Below the pieces are notes generated by a model. That model saw only the letters and a list, made by a program, of their open reading frames with translations. It was not told the DNA's origin and searched no databases. 64,000 bases of DNA from Lucinisca nassula (taxonomy: Eukaryota; Mollusca; Bivalvia; Lucinida; Lucinidae). Positions 20,029-31,139 of this stretch are shown here, piece after piece. Numbering within the stretch: position 1 is the first letter of the stretch; each line of letters starts with the position of its first letter. The stretch spans positions 896,501 to 960,500 of the forward strand of contig OY757011.1 of NCBI GenBank assembly GCA_963580285.1, read 5' to 3'. Position numbers and translations under genes: made by a program.

Positions 20029-20072
20029 TGCCGGCCTCGGTAGTTCAGTCGGATGCGCGTCTGATGAACAGG

Positions 20073-20362
20073 CGGGCTTGAAGAAATATATGGGTTGCAT
20101 GATGCTTCCACGCAGAGCTGAATCCGACCACACACGAACACGGGAAAACCGCTTAGAGGATCTAAGCCTGCCCAGGCAAAGCGGTGTGCACGAGTCGGAC
20201 CGTCCATGCTTATAAACCCTATTGGTTTCATTGGGCGACAGGGTTTGAGATGTCATTTCATCTCATTGTCGGTTAACAGTCCCACAAAATTGGAAGCAAC
20301 GTCTCCAAAATGACCTTTACAGTGTTGACGGGGACGTTAAACCTCAAATCAAAGAAACAAAA
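20073..20362 (+). mobile_element. SINE B inserted in SINE A
   Basis: 290-bp SINE B flanked by exact 12-bp target duplications CTGATGAACAGG (20061-20072 and 20363-20374). Starts CGGGCTTGAAGAAATATATG, so its first ~15 bases are missing. Confidence 0.9.
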
Positions 20363-20600
20363 CTGATGAACAGGTTCGACACCTGCCGGGGTCGGCAACA
20401 TTCTTTTGTGCAGATTGATCATGAATTTTTTTCTACGGTCATTCTCTCCCTTTCGCTGATTCAAGAAGGGCAGTTGTCAGTTTCTATGAAAAAATGTGCA
20501 AGGTACTGGTTTACCGCTTTCGTATAAGCCTGTCCAGAAAAATGTGTGGATAGGTAAACAGACGGGCTCAAAAATGACCTAAATAGTGTTGACTCCACTA

Positions 20601-21809
20601 CGAGGACTGTTCAAATATGAATGCAAGTAGAACGTTTTCTCATGCACTAATGCGAACATCACCTGGAAATAAATATCACAGCGTAGAAAAACATTTTACC
20701 TATATGTATATTAAGAATCGTTGTATTTTTGGTATACGGTGCAAAGACATTTTTGATGAAATATGTTCGGTTTATGGGCATAATATGTCTTTTCCGACAG
20801 TTTGTCGTTGGTGTAAGAAATACAGCTGTGGGCTAGGCTCAACAGAAGATGCACCACATGATCGTCGGCCGAAAAGAGCAACATCTGTCAAGATGGTTGC
20901 TAGAGTGAAAGAAATAGTTGCTAGCGATGCACGATACTCAACTAGGCAAATAGCTGGTATGGTTGGCATCTCATTAGGAGCAGCTCATACAATTCTGAAA
21001 CTGGATTTGAATATGAGAAAGATCTTTGCTAGATTGATTCCCTATTTGTTGACAGATGAGCAGAAAGAGACACTCGTTCAGTGCGCCAAGAAGTTGCTTA
21101 AAAAGTTTCCAAATTACAATGCACGGTCTTTCGCTAATGTCGTCACAGGTGACGAGACATGGGTTCACTTTTTTGAGCCAAAACGAAAGATTCAGAACAA
21201 AATATGGGCAACAAAGTATTGCAAAAGACCATGCATTGCAAAGCGGACCATGAGCGTCAAGAAGGTAATGTATGCCATATTCTTTTCAAATCAGGGCCCT
21301 GCTATTCAGGTTGCTGTGCCTAAAGGCAAATCTGTAAATGCAAAGTTTTACAAGAATAAAGTTCTTCGAAAATTGAAGAAATATTTCAAAGAGCGAAGAC
21401 CCGCAACTGGTTTGGCCAATGCCAGATTGCTACTTGACAATGCGTCATTGCACAAGGCGTTCATTGTGCAAGACTATCTGGACCAGGAAAAGGTTGTTGA
21501 ACTCCCTCACCCCCCATATTCCCCTGACCTTGCCCCGTGTGAATTTCCTTTGTTCCCGCGGCTGAGAAAAATACCTTTCTGGTCGAAAATTTGTACAGCG
21601 GATACACCTCGGTTCTGCAATATTCAAGTGCCTTCATAGTATACCTCGAAAGGACTACCAAAATTCCTTTCAATGATTGGATCAGAAGACTGAAAGTTTG
21701 TATATCTGTTAAAGGGGAATACTTTGAGGGGACAAAATAAATTTTTCATCGAAATCTATCACGGAATCATTTTATGTGCTTAGTTGCATTCATATTTGAA
21801 CAGTCCTCG
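20601..21809 (+). mobile_element. mariner transposon with TA duplication and 26-bp perfect TIRs
   Basis: 1209 bp between TA dinucleotides (20599-20600, 21810-21811). Both ends read CGAGGACTGTTCAAATATGA then ATGCAA as inverted repeats. Inserted in the 3' end of a SINE A. Contains one transposase gene, described separately. Confidence 0.95.
20617..21740 (+). pseudogene. mariner transposase, third catalytic residue altered, C-terminus frameshifted
   Basis: The main frame runs 20617-21639 (340 codons; the first ATG overlaps the TIR, so the true start may be slightly downstream). An N-terminal HTH region (TRQIAGMVGISLGAAHTIL near residue 110) is followed by the catalytic core: VTGDETWVHFFEP (first Asp), LLLDNASLHKA (second Asp), and YSPDLAPCEF, where the third acidic residue, 34 residues after the second, is Glu rather than the usual mariner Asp. 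After about residue 318 the frame drifts. The expected C-terminus (SIPRKDYQNSF, then a WIRRLKVCISVKGEYFEG-like end to TAA 21738-21740) is readable in other frames, implying two small indels. Likely inactive. Confidence 0.9.
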
Positions 21810-21913
21810 TACAAACAAACAAAAAAATTTTCTTTGTGCTCATCCAGTAAACTTTTGAAACCTAATTTGCCAAAATTATCTACCGGTAGTTAAGCAAAGA
21901 AAGGTTTATTCTT

Positions 21914-22188
21914 CATCACGTGAACTAGTCTGTGAAATGAAGACCCCCTATACCCCACTGTATATTGAGAAAACGAGGTTTACGGGGATATATATTTTTT
22001 CTTATTTTTACTCCAAGACATAGGTCGTGGGTGCTCGTTAGAACCGCCTCATGGAGGCGGTTCTAACGAGCACCCACGACCTATGTTTGCAGTATTTATT
22101 AGAAACATATGAGGTATTTTCTTCAGAAATGTAGCCATTTTGGAGATGAGAAATATGCACTATGTCGCACAGTGTGATTTTCATCATT
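21914..22188. mobile_element. MITE D2
   Basis: Begins CATCACGTGAACTAGTCCGT-like, with a central hairpin of arms GTGGGTGCTCGTTAGAACCG and its complement; right end degraded. A further decayed hairpin remnant follows at about 22195-22420. Confidence 0.75.
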
Positions 22189-22469
22189 GCGTTTCCTGTT
22201 CGTTGTTTACAAGTCAAATATTTTAGAGTTAGGGTAAGGGTAAATGTTTGATATTTATTCTTATTGCTGTTCTAAATGTAGATTGTGGGTGATCCAATGA
22301 GGCGGTCCTAACGAGAGACCAGAAACTATCTTATTGAGCGAAAATAATGAAAAAGATGTATACCCCGTGAATGGTGTTCATTACACGAACGCGTTTATCT
22401 GATGTTTCTCACGGCTTTTCAGTTATAGCGTTTTTATTTTGTTTGGTAGGAAATTAGATGTTTTGTATA

Positions 22470-22850
22470 CTATTACCATTTATCATATGACGTCGCATCT
22501 GAGAGTGTAAAACGCCATGGAATAAATTCCGTAATCCACTAGTGAATTAAATATGCAAATTAGTTAGAAACGCCCCTAAACGTTATATGTACGGCGTCAT
22601 TAACGACGTCGCGTTTACTAATGACTGAATATTGACATTTGTTGTCAACAAATCGTGAATAAAATGCGTTTTTAAGGTCTTATGATAAATAGAATCTTGC
22701 AGTCGTGCTCATGTATTACTGAATTTATTAAACTCGTTGACGAAAAAGCATAAAATGCTCGGCAAGACCTCGCAAATATCCCTTTTCCTCAACTCGTTTG
22801 TTTAAATTTAATAATACATTAACACTCATGTGAAAGGGACCTAGTACTTC
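22470..22850 (-). mobile_element. MITE H, inverted copy
   Basis: Reverse-complement match to 6660-6990 with an expanded hairpin (GAATTTATTAAACTCGTTGA ... complement near 22790). Confidence 0.6.
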
Positions 22851-22886
22851 CTGTACTGGAGGGTATTTGCATTTTGCTCTTTCACA

Positions 22887-23988
22887 TGGTGTCATTTCAG
22901 GACAGTGTTGGTGTCATTTCAGGGCAGTGATAGTGTCATTTCAGAACTGTGATGGTGTAATTTCAGGACTGTTATGGTGTAATTTCAGGACTGTGATGGT
23001 GTCATTTCAGGACTATGATGGTGTCATTTCAGGACTGTGATGGTGTCATTCCAGGACTGTGATGGTGTCATTTCAGGACTGTGATGGTGTCATTTCAGGA
23101 ATGTGATGGTGTCATTCCAGGACTGTGATGGTGTCATTCCAGGACTGTGATGGTGTCATGTCAGGACTGTGATGGTGTCATTTCAGGACGGTGGTGGTGT
23201 CATTTGAGGACTGTGATGGTGTCATTTGAGGGTTGTGATGGTGTCATTTGAGGACTGTGATGGTGTCATTTGAGGACTGTGATGTTATCATCTGAGGAAT
23301 GTGATGGTGTCATTCCAGGACTGTGATGGTGTCATTTGAGGACTGTGATGTTATCATTTGAGGACTGTGATGGTGTCATTCCAGGACTGTGATGGTGTCA
23401 TTTGAGGACTGTGATGGTGTCATTTGAGGACTGTGATGGTGTCTTTTGAGGACTGTGATGGTGTCATTTGAGGACTGTGATGGTGTCATTTGAGGACTGT
23501 GATGGTGTCCATTTGAGGACTGTGATGGTGTCATTTGAGGACTGTGATGGTGTCATTTGAGGACTGTGATGGTGTCATTTGATGACTGTGATGGTGTCAT
23601 TTGAGGACTGTGATGGTGTCATTTGAGGACTGTGATGGTGTCATTTGAGGACTCTGATGGTGTCATTTGAGGACTGTGATGGTGTCATTTGAGGACTGTG
23701 ATGTTATCATCTGAGGACTGTGATGGTGTCAATTGAGGACTGTGATGTTGTCATTTGAGGACTGTGATGGTGTCATTTGAGGACGATGGTGTCATTTGAG
23801 GCCTCTGATGTTATCATTTGAGGACTGTGATGGTGTCATTTGAGGAATGTGATGTTATCATTTGAGGACTGTGATGGTGTCATTTGAGGACTGTGATGTT
23901 ATCATTTGAGGACTGTGATGGTGTCATTTGAGGACTGTGATGTTATCATTTGAGGACTGTGATGTTATCATTTGAGGACTGTGATGGC
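22887..23988. repeat. 22-bp minisatellite, about 50 copies
   Basis: Unit TTTGAGGACTGTGATGGTGT plus CA, with variants. Left copies carry TTTCAGG or TTCCAGG, right copies TTTGAGG, and scattered units have GTTATCA in place of GGTGTCA. Very few indels (one 1-bp insertion near 23510 and a short unit near 23785). No coding role. Confidence 0.97.
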
Positions 23989-24279
23989 GGCAAGCGACGA
24001 GAGCTGCAAAACAATCAAATGCTACCCACTGAGGAGCGAAGTGACATGACGACGTCCGGTTTCCGATGGGTATATCGCAGGATATAGTCCCACACAGCGT
24101 TACATACGCAGATGCATTAACATCAGCCACGTACAATTTTATATGCGTTAAGAACTATCTTTCATTACTACAGGCTCCGATCCCAGTTGTTCTCTCCAGA
24201 ACGGTAAAGGTATAGTCAGATCAGTTGCCACAGCCAGACAAAGTAAGATCTCTAGTTCTTTGTTCTCTGGTCCGAATCA

Positions 24280-24660
24280 GGGACGTCAGTCGCCATTGCA
24301 GTTGATGTCCAAAAAGCTGGTACAGTAGATACCCGAAGTGCTATACAGTTGGGCTCAGGTCGTTTCGCACCCCATATCATCAAATGACGCTAGTCTTTAT
24401 AGACCAGTGTCTTTATATACCAGTCTTTCCCGTCAAGGAAAAAGGAGCCCTTCGAAGTCTTTGTTTATTTGTCATTGAGCTTAAGGGCCCAGTCAACACT
24501 ATTTAGGTTATATTCAACAGGTCAGTTCCCCTAACCACTCTTTTCTTTAGGCGGTTAACCAGTACAGTGAACATGCGTTCGCCAAAAAACAACAACAACA
24601 ACAACAACAACAGGCAACTGTCATTCTTGAAACACATAATTTTATGTAATTTCTAATAAT
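24280..24660. repeat. dispersed duplication, copy 1, with SINE A tail
   Basis: About 370 bp that recurs at 26690-27010 (shared words CAGTCGCCATT, CAGTTGGGCTCAGGT, TTCCCGTCAAGGAAAA, GCCCTTCGAAGTCTTTGTTT). Ends in an inverted SINE A fragment (GGCCCAGTCAACACTATTTA...). A (CAA)n run lies at 24583-24612. Confidence 0.75.
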
Positions 24661-25192
24661 ATTATCAGGCCCCAGATTATATGACACTTCCAGCGTAAAG
24701 GCTTAGTTATGTAATGTTGGTTGGTACCTGATGCTCTGTCTCTGGTTGGGTCCATCGGGGTCTAACTGTTGGTATTCTGTTGATCCAGCATTTCAGTTGT
24801 TCCTCACTGTCGAGTCCTCACCGATGTTTCATCTCTGTGGTTTTTTGATTTTTGTGTTTTCGGAAATGTAGGAAGCCTTCATGCGGACTGAACACAGTAT
24901 TTGTCTAAATCGCGGCGGAAGTAAGGGGTAGGATTGCGGCAACGTAAAATTCATTTAAGACCCCCCCCCCCACTCCCACACTCCCACCAGTGAAATTCTT
25001 TTCACTGACCGTATGGTATTGTTTATATCTTCTTGAGTGTGGGTATTGCTTATATCTTTTTTTGTTTTGGACTTGTTTTGTTCTTTTTGGCTTTCCGCTA
25101 TTGATGTTTCCAATATGGTCTAGTTATTTCATCCTTTGGTATCTCTGGGAGGGTTGGGTTAATTTATCGACTCCTGATCATTGCCGTCACTT

Positions 25193-25239
<47 letters not shown>

Positions 25240-25243
25240 TTTT
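24660..25243 (+). mobile_element. family C 3' UTR copy with (TTTA)n tail
   Basis: Runs from the end of the RT region (CTTCCAGCGTAAAGGCTTA) through TGATGCTCTGTCTCTGG and CTAAATCGCGGCGGAAGTA to GATCATTGCCGTCACTTTTA, then (TTTA)n from 25197. Confidence 0.8.
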
Positions 25244-25315
25244 TCAAATATTGAATTGATATTCAACAAAGTATAATTCCGCTATTAAGACCAGTCAAAA
25301 TTGATACTAATTCTT

Positions 25316-25556
25316 TTCTTCTGTCGCGGTTTATTGTTGTTTTGGTTTGTGTGTGTATCGCTTATATTATGTTGTTTTGGATAGCCAATTGGCCATTTTG
25401 TGGGAAAGTATCTGTGTTTTTAGCTTTCCGCCAGTGATGTTTCCATTAGGGTCTAGTTGTTTCATGTTTGTGTATCTTTCCCTTGGTGTCTCTGATGGGA
25501 GCTGTGGGTTTATTGTGTCGTTTGTCTGATCATTGCCTTCACTTCTCTTTTTCAAA
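25316..25556 (+). mobile_element. family C 3' UTR fragment (subtype 1)
   Basis: Starts TTCTGTCGCGGTTTATT and ends ATTGCCTTCACTTCTCTTTT. Confidence 0.8.
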
Positions 25557-25754
25557 GCAAATTTACAACAGTTAAGGTAATCTGTCTGTGTGTTTTTGGG
25601 ATTATTCAAAACAATCCAAAATCCGTCTTATTATAGGTATTTTACAGCAGATCGGCTCTTTTTGAGCATTTTGTCAAAGATGGAGTTAGAATTGACGTCG
25701 CAAGGCCGATACGATGACCTTATTTGCGTTGCTTCGCTCGTTACTACGTGTGAG

Positions 25755-26436
25755 CCAGGCCCCCGCCCATCGGGGCTGGAAGAAATAGATGGGCTGCATG
25801 ATGCTTCCAGGCAGAGCTGAAACCGACCTCCCACGAGTACTAGTAAACCGCTTAGAGGGTCTAAATAGAAGTGAAGGCAATGATCAGGAATCGACACAAT
25901 TAACCCACAGCTCCCATCAGGGACACCAAAGGGAAAAAACACAAACATAAAACAACTAGACCCTAATGGAGACATCAATAGCAGAAAGCCAAAAGGACCG
26001 TTACTTTCCCACAAAATGGCCATTTGGCTATCCAAAACAGAATAATATAAGAGACACACACACACACTCAAAGAGAAGTCATAACCAAAATAAACCGCGA
26101 CAGAAGAACCGCCTTGGAACGGTCAGTGAAACGAATTTCATTGTGGGGCTTAAATCGATTTTACGTGGCCACAGTCCTCGCCCTTACTTCCGGCGCGATT
26201 TAGACAAATAATTTGTTCAGTCCCCAAGATTTAGACAAATAATTTGTTCAGTCGCCAGTCCTAACTCATCAGTGCAATATCTCCGTGAACACAAAAATCA
26301 AACAACCACAGAGTTAAAACAACGGTGAGGACTCGACCGCAAAAAACCTCTGAAATACAGGAGCAAACGAAAACCAACAGTTAGACTCCGATGGGCCAAA
26401 CCAGTGACAGAGCATCAGGCACCAACCAACATTACA
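25755..26436. mobile_element. SINE B 5' fragment fused to inverted family C copy
   Basis: 25755-25865 is the plus-strand 5' half of SINE B. At 25864 it meets a minus-strand family C 3' UTR (AATAGAAGTGAAGGCAATGA ... CAGAGCATCAGGCACCAACC). Confidence 0.75.
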
Positions 26437-26454
26437 TAAAAAAAGATTCGTTCT

Positions 26455-26670
26455 AATTCTCACTAAGCCTGCCCAGCGCGGTGCCAGTCGGACCGTCCAT
26501 GCTTATAAAATAAAAGTAAAGGCGATGCTACCCTATCGGTTTCATTGGGCGACAGGGCTTGAGATGACATTTAATCTCAATGTAGGGTAAAAGTCCCACA
26601 ACATTGGAACGAGCGTCTCCAAAATGACATGTACAGTGTTGACGGTAATGTTAAACCTCAAATCAACCAA
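26455..26670 (+). mobile_element. SINE B, partial
   Basis: From CTAAGCCTGCCCAGCGCGGT to a tail CTCAAATCAACCAATCAATC, with a short insertion carrying family C-like AATAAAAGTAAAGGCGATGC. Confidence 0.7.
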
Positions 26671-26689
26671 TCAATCAAAAATAAAATCA

Positions 26690-27010
26690 GTCGCCATTAC
26701 AGTAGATGCCCAAATTGCTGGTGCATAGATGCCCGAAATGCTGATACAGTTGGGCTCAGGTTGTCTCGCACACTATATCATCACGTGACACTAGTCGTTG
26801 TATCCCATTCCTTCCCGTCAAGGAAAAGGAAGCCCTTCGAAGTCTTTGTTTGTTTGTCTTGGAGTTTTATGGCCCATTTAATACTATTTAGGTTATATTC
26901 AGCAGACCACTATTTCCATAAGCGGTTAACCAGTACAGTGAGCATTCGTTCACCAATTACTGGCAACTGCCTTTCTTGAATAACACAATGTCAAATAATT
27001 TATAATAATC
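26690..27010. repeat. dispersed duplication, copy 2
   Basis: Second copy of 24280-24660, again ending in an inverted SINE A fragment and then TAATCTTATCAG. Confidence 0.7.
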
Positions 27011-27021
27011 TTATCAGAATA

Positions 27022-27284
27022 ATTTTCATTGACCGTTCCAGGGCGGTTCTTCTGTGTCGGTTTTTTTTTGTTATGGATTGTCTTTGAGTGTGCATATCGC
27101 TGATATCTGTTTGTTTTGGATAACCAATTGGCCATTTTGTGGGAAAATAACTGTCCGTTTGGTGTTTCCATTCTGGTCCAGTTATTTCATATTTGAGCTT
27201 CTTTCCCTTTTGGTGATTCTGGTAGGAGGTGTGGGTTAATTGTATTGATTCCTGATCATTGCGTTTACTTATATTTCCTTTAAG
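27022..27284 (+). mobile_element. family C 3' UTR fragment
   Basis: Starts TTTTCATTGACCGTTCCAGG, ends TGATCATTGCGTTTACTTAT. Confidence 0.8.
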
Positions 27285-27433
27285 GCACAACCACTGGACT
27301 TTAAATAATGTATATGGTTTATATTATTCTTATCTTGTCATCGTAGTTTTATATTTTATTTTGGATAGCCTGGGAAAGAAACTCCTTTTTGGTATTCTCC
27401 CAGCATTGATAAATAAAACTTTTCGTTGTTTCA

Positions 27434-28724
27434 GGTTTGTCACAGGCTGCATGCATGGTAGATAACTCAATCACGGTTGACAACTTTGCTTCCCTCATTA
27501 ATTGCACGCCGGTGGGTCAGTTTTCAGATTCTATGACAGTTCCAGCCAAAAGGCTTACTGAGAATGAGAGAGAATTTAATTTTATGTAATGTTGGTAGGT
27601 GCCTGGTGCTCTGTCTCTGGTCTGGCCCATCGGAGTCTAACTGTTGGTTTTCTTTTGCTGCAGCATTTCAGTGGTTTCTTGCTGTCGAGTCCTCACCGTT
27701 GTTTCATCTCTGTGTTGTTTGATTATTTGTGTTCACGGAGATGTTGCACTGATGAGTTAGGAGGCCTTCATGCGGACGGCAGTAAGGGCCAGGATTGTGG
27801 CCCCGTATAATCAAATTAAGCCCCCTCCCCCCGGCACAGTGGAACCGTTCCAAGTCGGTTCTTCTGTCGCGGTTAATTTTTGTTATGGTACTTGGGTGTT
27901 TGTGGCGCTTATATTATTTTAAGTTGGATAGCCTTTTGGTCATTTTGTGGGACAGTAACTGTCCTTTTGGCTTATCGCTATTGATGTTTGCGTTAGGGTC
28001 TGTTGTTTCATATTTGTCTAAATCGCGACGGAAGTAAGGGCGAGGATTGTGGCCACGTAAAATCGATTTAAGCCCCCCGGTGGAATTCGTTTCCGCTGAC
28101 CGTTCCAAGGCGGTTCTTCTGTCGCGGTTTATTTTGTTATGGTTTGTCTTTGGGTGTTGTGTTATTTTATTTAGGATAGCCTATTGGCCATTTTGTGGGG
28201 ATAGTAACTGTCCTTTTGGTTTTTGCTGTTGGGGTTTCCATAAGGGTCTGTTGTTTCATGTTTGTGTGTCTTCCCTTTGGTGTCACTGATGGGAGCTGTG
28301 GGTTGATTGTATCGATTCCTGATCATTGCCACCACTTCTATTTTGCTTCCCTCATGTGGGTCAGTCCTCAGATTGTCTTAATCGCGACGGAAGTAAGGGC
28401 GAGGATTGCAGATGCGTAAAATCGATTTAAGCCCAATCACCCATAACCCCAGTGGAATTCGTTTCACTGACCGTTCCAAATCGGTTCTTCTATCGCGGTT
28501 TATTTTTGTTATGGCTTGTCTATGAGTGTGTTTCGCCTATATTATTTTGTTTTGGATAGCCAGTTGACCATTTTGTGGGAAAATAACTGTCCTTGTGGCT
28601 TTCCGCTATTGATGTTTCATTGGGATCTTGTTATTTCATGTTTGTGTTTTGTACCTATGGTGGCACTGGTGGGAGCTGTGGGTTAATTGCATCGATTCCT
28701 GACCATTGCCTTCACTTCTATTTT
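27434..28724 (+). mobile_element. family C: one longer copy and two tandem UTR units
   Basis: 27434-28016 begins in the RT C-terminus (GCATGCATGGTAGATAACTC) and passes into the UTR. Two further UTR units start at the same point, TCTAAATCGCGACGG, at 28017 and TCTTAATCGCGACGG at 28375. All three lie head to tail, spaced about 350 bp. Confidence 0.8.
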
Positions 28725-28859
28725 GCGCTCCTCTCATGTTTGCAGTCTTGGGTGGATTTGAAAACTAGTAAAAGAAAGTCACTCATAAAAGGCCACAATC
28801 AAAATAGAAGTAAAGGCAATGATCAGGATCACTACAACTACCTAACCTTCAGTTGCAGA

Positions 28860-29351
28860 AGGTGACGTCCCAACTTATACCCATGCCAGAGCTTTAAGAG
28901 GCTAGATGTTTCAAAGCCAGTGCTCTAATCAACAAGGTCATAGAAGCTCGTAAATATATTCTATACATTTTGTAAGGAAGGCTTATATTTCCATGTCTTT
29001 TTTTGAATCATTGATTCCATTGTGGAATTTTGAAAATATATGAGGGTCACTGATGAGGTCTTATTGGATGATACTAGCTAGTCTGACCCAGAAAACATGT
29101 TCACTCCATATTTCCAATTCTATAGTGTATTCCTTGCTTCCAAAGGATAACCTTTCTAGAACATATTATATATAACCTAACAAATCACTCAAAAAATTAG
29201 AACCAAGATTTATTTACCATCACGCATAAACTAATTAATGTGGATGAAACTTTGACAGATGGGAAAATGACGCTACATTTTCATAACTATGGACACTACT
29301 GAGTAGGCTACCACACTAGGTGTCATATAAGTGGATAAAACGACATTAACT
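28860..29351. other. no gene recognised
   Basis: AT-rich intergenic sequence without supported features. Confidence 0.4.
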
Positions 29352-29589
29352 GGGCCCCGTCAAGCGATTTTGGTACTTATCGCCTATGCGAGCAGCGAAG
29401 GTTCAGGCGAGCCTGCGCATCCGCGCAGTCTCGCCAGAACCTTCGCTGCTCGCTCATACAAGCAGTGAATCAAGAGAAACCTTCAAACAGAAAGCCATAT
29501 CACTGGCCCTTATGAATGGCTGGGCATGCGCAGTTAAAATTTGTCATGACGGAATGCTCGAAGACACAAATTCGCTTGGCGGGGCTCAA
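29352..29589 (+). mobile_element. MITE G, full form with internal hairpin
   Basis: Ends TGGGCCCCGTCAAGCGATTT and AAATTCGCTTGGCGGGGCTC. A 65-bp hairpin (GCGAGCAGCGAAGGTTC... with complement GAACCTTCGCTGCTCGC) sits next to the left end. An open frame through it is shared with the copy at 56051-56285, which I attribute to recent copying. Confidence 0.8.
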
Positions 29590-29689
29590 CTTATGTTCAT
29601 GAGGGGTAATCACAAGGCCAAAGCACTAACTGAAGACACGATATCTAGAAGGTATCTGACATAAATTTTACTATGACACATAATCGAAA

Positions 29690-30656
29690 GTGCCAAAACA
29701 GTCTCATGAACATCAGCCTTTAGCTGTAGAGAGGGCTTTAGTTGATGACCACATTTGTCATTCAACCACCAAGTTTGCTGTCTGTGTTACAGAAGGCCAA
29801 GACACGCTTCCTACGGTATATTGGTTACCTAAACTTCATAAAAGACCATACAAAGCACGTTTTTATTGCAAATCCACCACTGAACTCTCAGCACCCAAAT
29901 TCGTAAAATCATTATTCGATATAAAATGACTGGGCACAACACAAATGTTATACGACAGACTGCATGCATGGTAGTTAGCCCAATTACGGTTGACAACTTT
30001 GCTTCGCTCTTTAATTGCACGCCGGTGGGTCAGGCCTCAGATTCTATGACGGTTCCAGCGTAAGGGATTATTGAGAATTGGAGAGATCTAATTAAATGAA
30101 ATGTTGGTTGGTGCCTGATGCTCTGTCTCTGGTCGGGCCAATCGGAGTCTAACTGTTGGTTTTGTTTTGCTCCAGCATTTCAGTGGTTTCTTGCTGTCGA
30201 GTCCTCACCGTTGTTTCATCTCTGTGCTTGTTTGATTATTTGTGTTCATAGAGATGTTGCACTGATGAGTTAGGAGGCCTTCGTGCGACCTGAACAAATT
30301 ATTTGTCTAAATCGCGACGGCAGTAAGGGCGAGGATTGTGGCCACGTAAAATCGATTAAAGCCCCCCCCCCCCCTTCCCCCAGTGGAATTCATTTCTGCT
30401 GACCGTTCCCAGGCGGTTATTCTGTCGCGATTAATTTTGTTATGGTTTGTCTTTGGGTGATTGTGTCGTTTATATTATTTTATTTTGGATAGCCTATTGG
30501 ACATTTTGTGAGAAAGTAACTGTCCTTTTGGCTTTCCGCTATTGATTTGTCCATTAGGGTCAGTTGTTTCATGTTTGTGTTTCTTTCCCTTTGGTGTCTC
30601 TGATGGGAGCTGTGGGTTGATTAAATCGATTCCTGATCATTGCCTCCACTTCTATT
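29690..30656 (+). pseudogene. family C retroelement with internal deletion of RT core, plus 3' UTR
   Basis: 29690-29890 encodes the N-terminal RT segment (TLPTVYWLPKLHKRPYKARF then STTELS). At about 29893 it jumps to the C-terminal segment (FVKSLFDIK..., corresponding to FRKIIIRYKKIGYN; then VGQASDSM in another frame), so the catalytic core is deleted. The UTR follows (TGATGCTCTGTCTCTGGTCG ... TTGCCTCCACTTCTATTTAG). Frames are broken. RT sequence type: see 56537-58265. Confidence 0.8.
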
Positions 30657-30695
30657 TAGCACTACATAACTTCAATAGTCATCCCCGTAATTCTT

Positions 30696-30765
30696 CGTCG
30701 TCGTCGTCCTCGTGGTTGTCATCATCATCATCATCATCAGCAGCAGCATCGCATCATCACTCTTG
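30696..30765. repeat. (TCG/TCA/CAG)n trinucleotide repeat
   Basis: Successive TCGTCG, ATCATC and AGCAGC trinucleotides. Confidence 0.9.
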
Positions 30766-31139
30766 TGGTCATCAAGATCATCATTATGAACGACAATAAA
30801 ATCATCGATATCGTAATCTGCAGCAGCATCAGCACCAGCAGCAGAAGCCCAAGCTATCTATCCGTCTTCCTCATCTGAATCAGCGTTGCAATCAAACTCG
30901 GCAAGTATCGGTCACCAAAATGCAATTAAATTTGAATTTTTGGACATTAATGTAGAAAGGGGATAATATACTTGGTGCAAGGTGAAGAGAGATGTATAAT
31001 AATTGTGATTTTGTCATTTCTATTATCCTTTTGCAATAGTCCTAAACGTCATTTATACTTACACATTCGCAAGTTTGAGATGTTAAAGGTACATACGGCG
31101 CTCTGCGTCTCGAATTTTGTCTCCCGATATATAGACAAT

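Larger units (their letters stand above)
20030..21830 (+). mobile_element. SINE A, interrupted twice
   Basis: The tRNA-like head (GCCTCGGTAGTTCAGTCGGA, 20030-20072) is separated from its body (20363-20600) by a SINE B insertion. The tail (ACAAACAAACAAA, 21812-21830) is separated by a mariner element. When joined, the order matches intact SINE A at 40102-40397. Confidence 0.85.

Noticed and set aside
22887..23988. CRISPR-like array
   Set aside because: Units are contiguous 22-bp tandem repeats without unique spacers, in a eukaryotic genome.
23924..24136. Minus-strand ORF at the end of the minisatellite
   Set aside because: Partly repeat-derived, with no recognisable domain.
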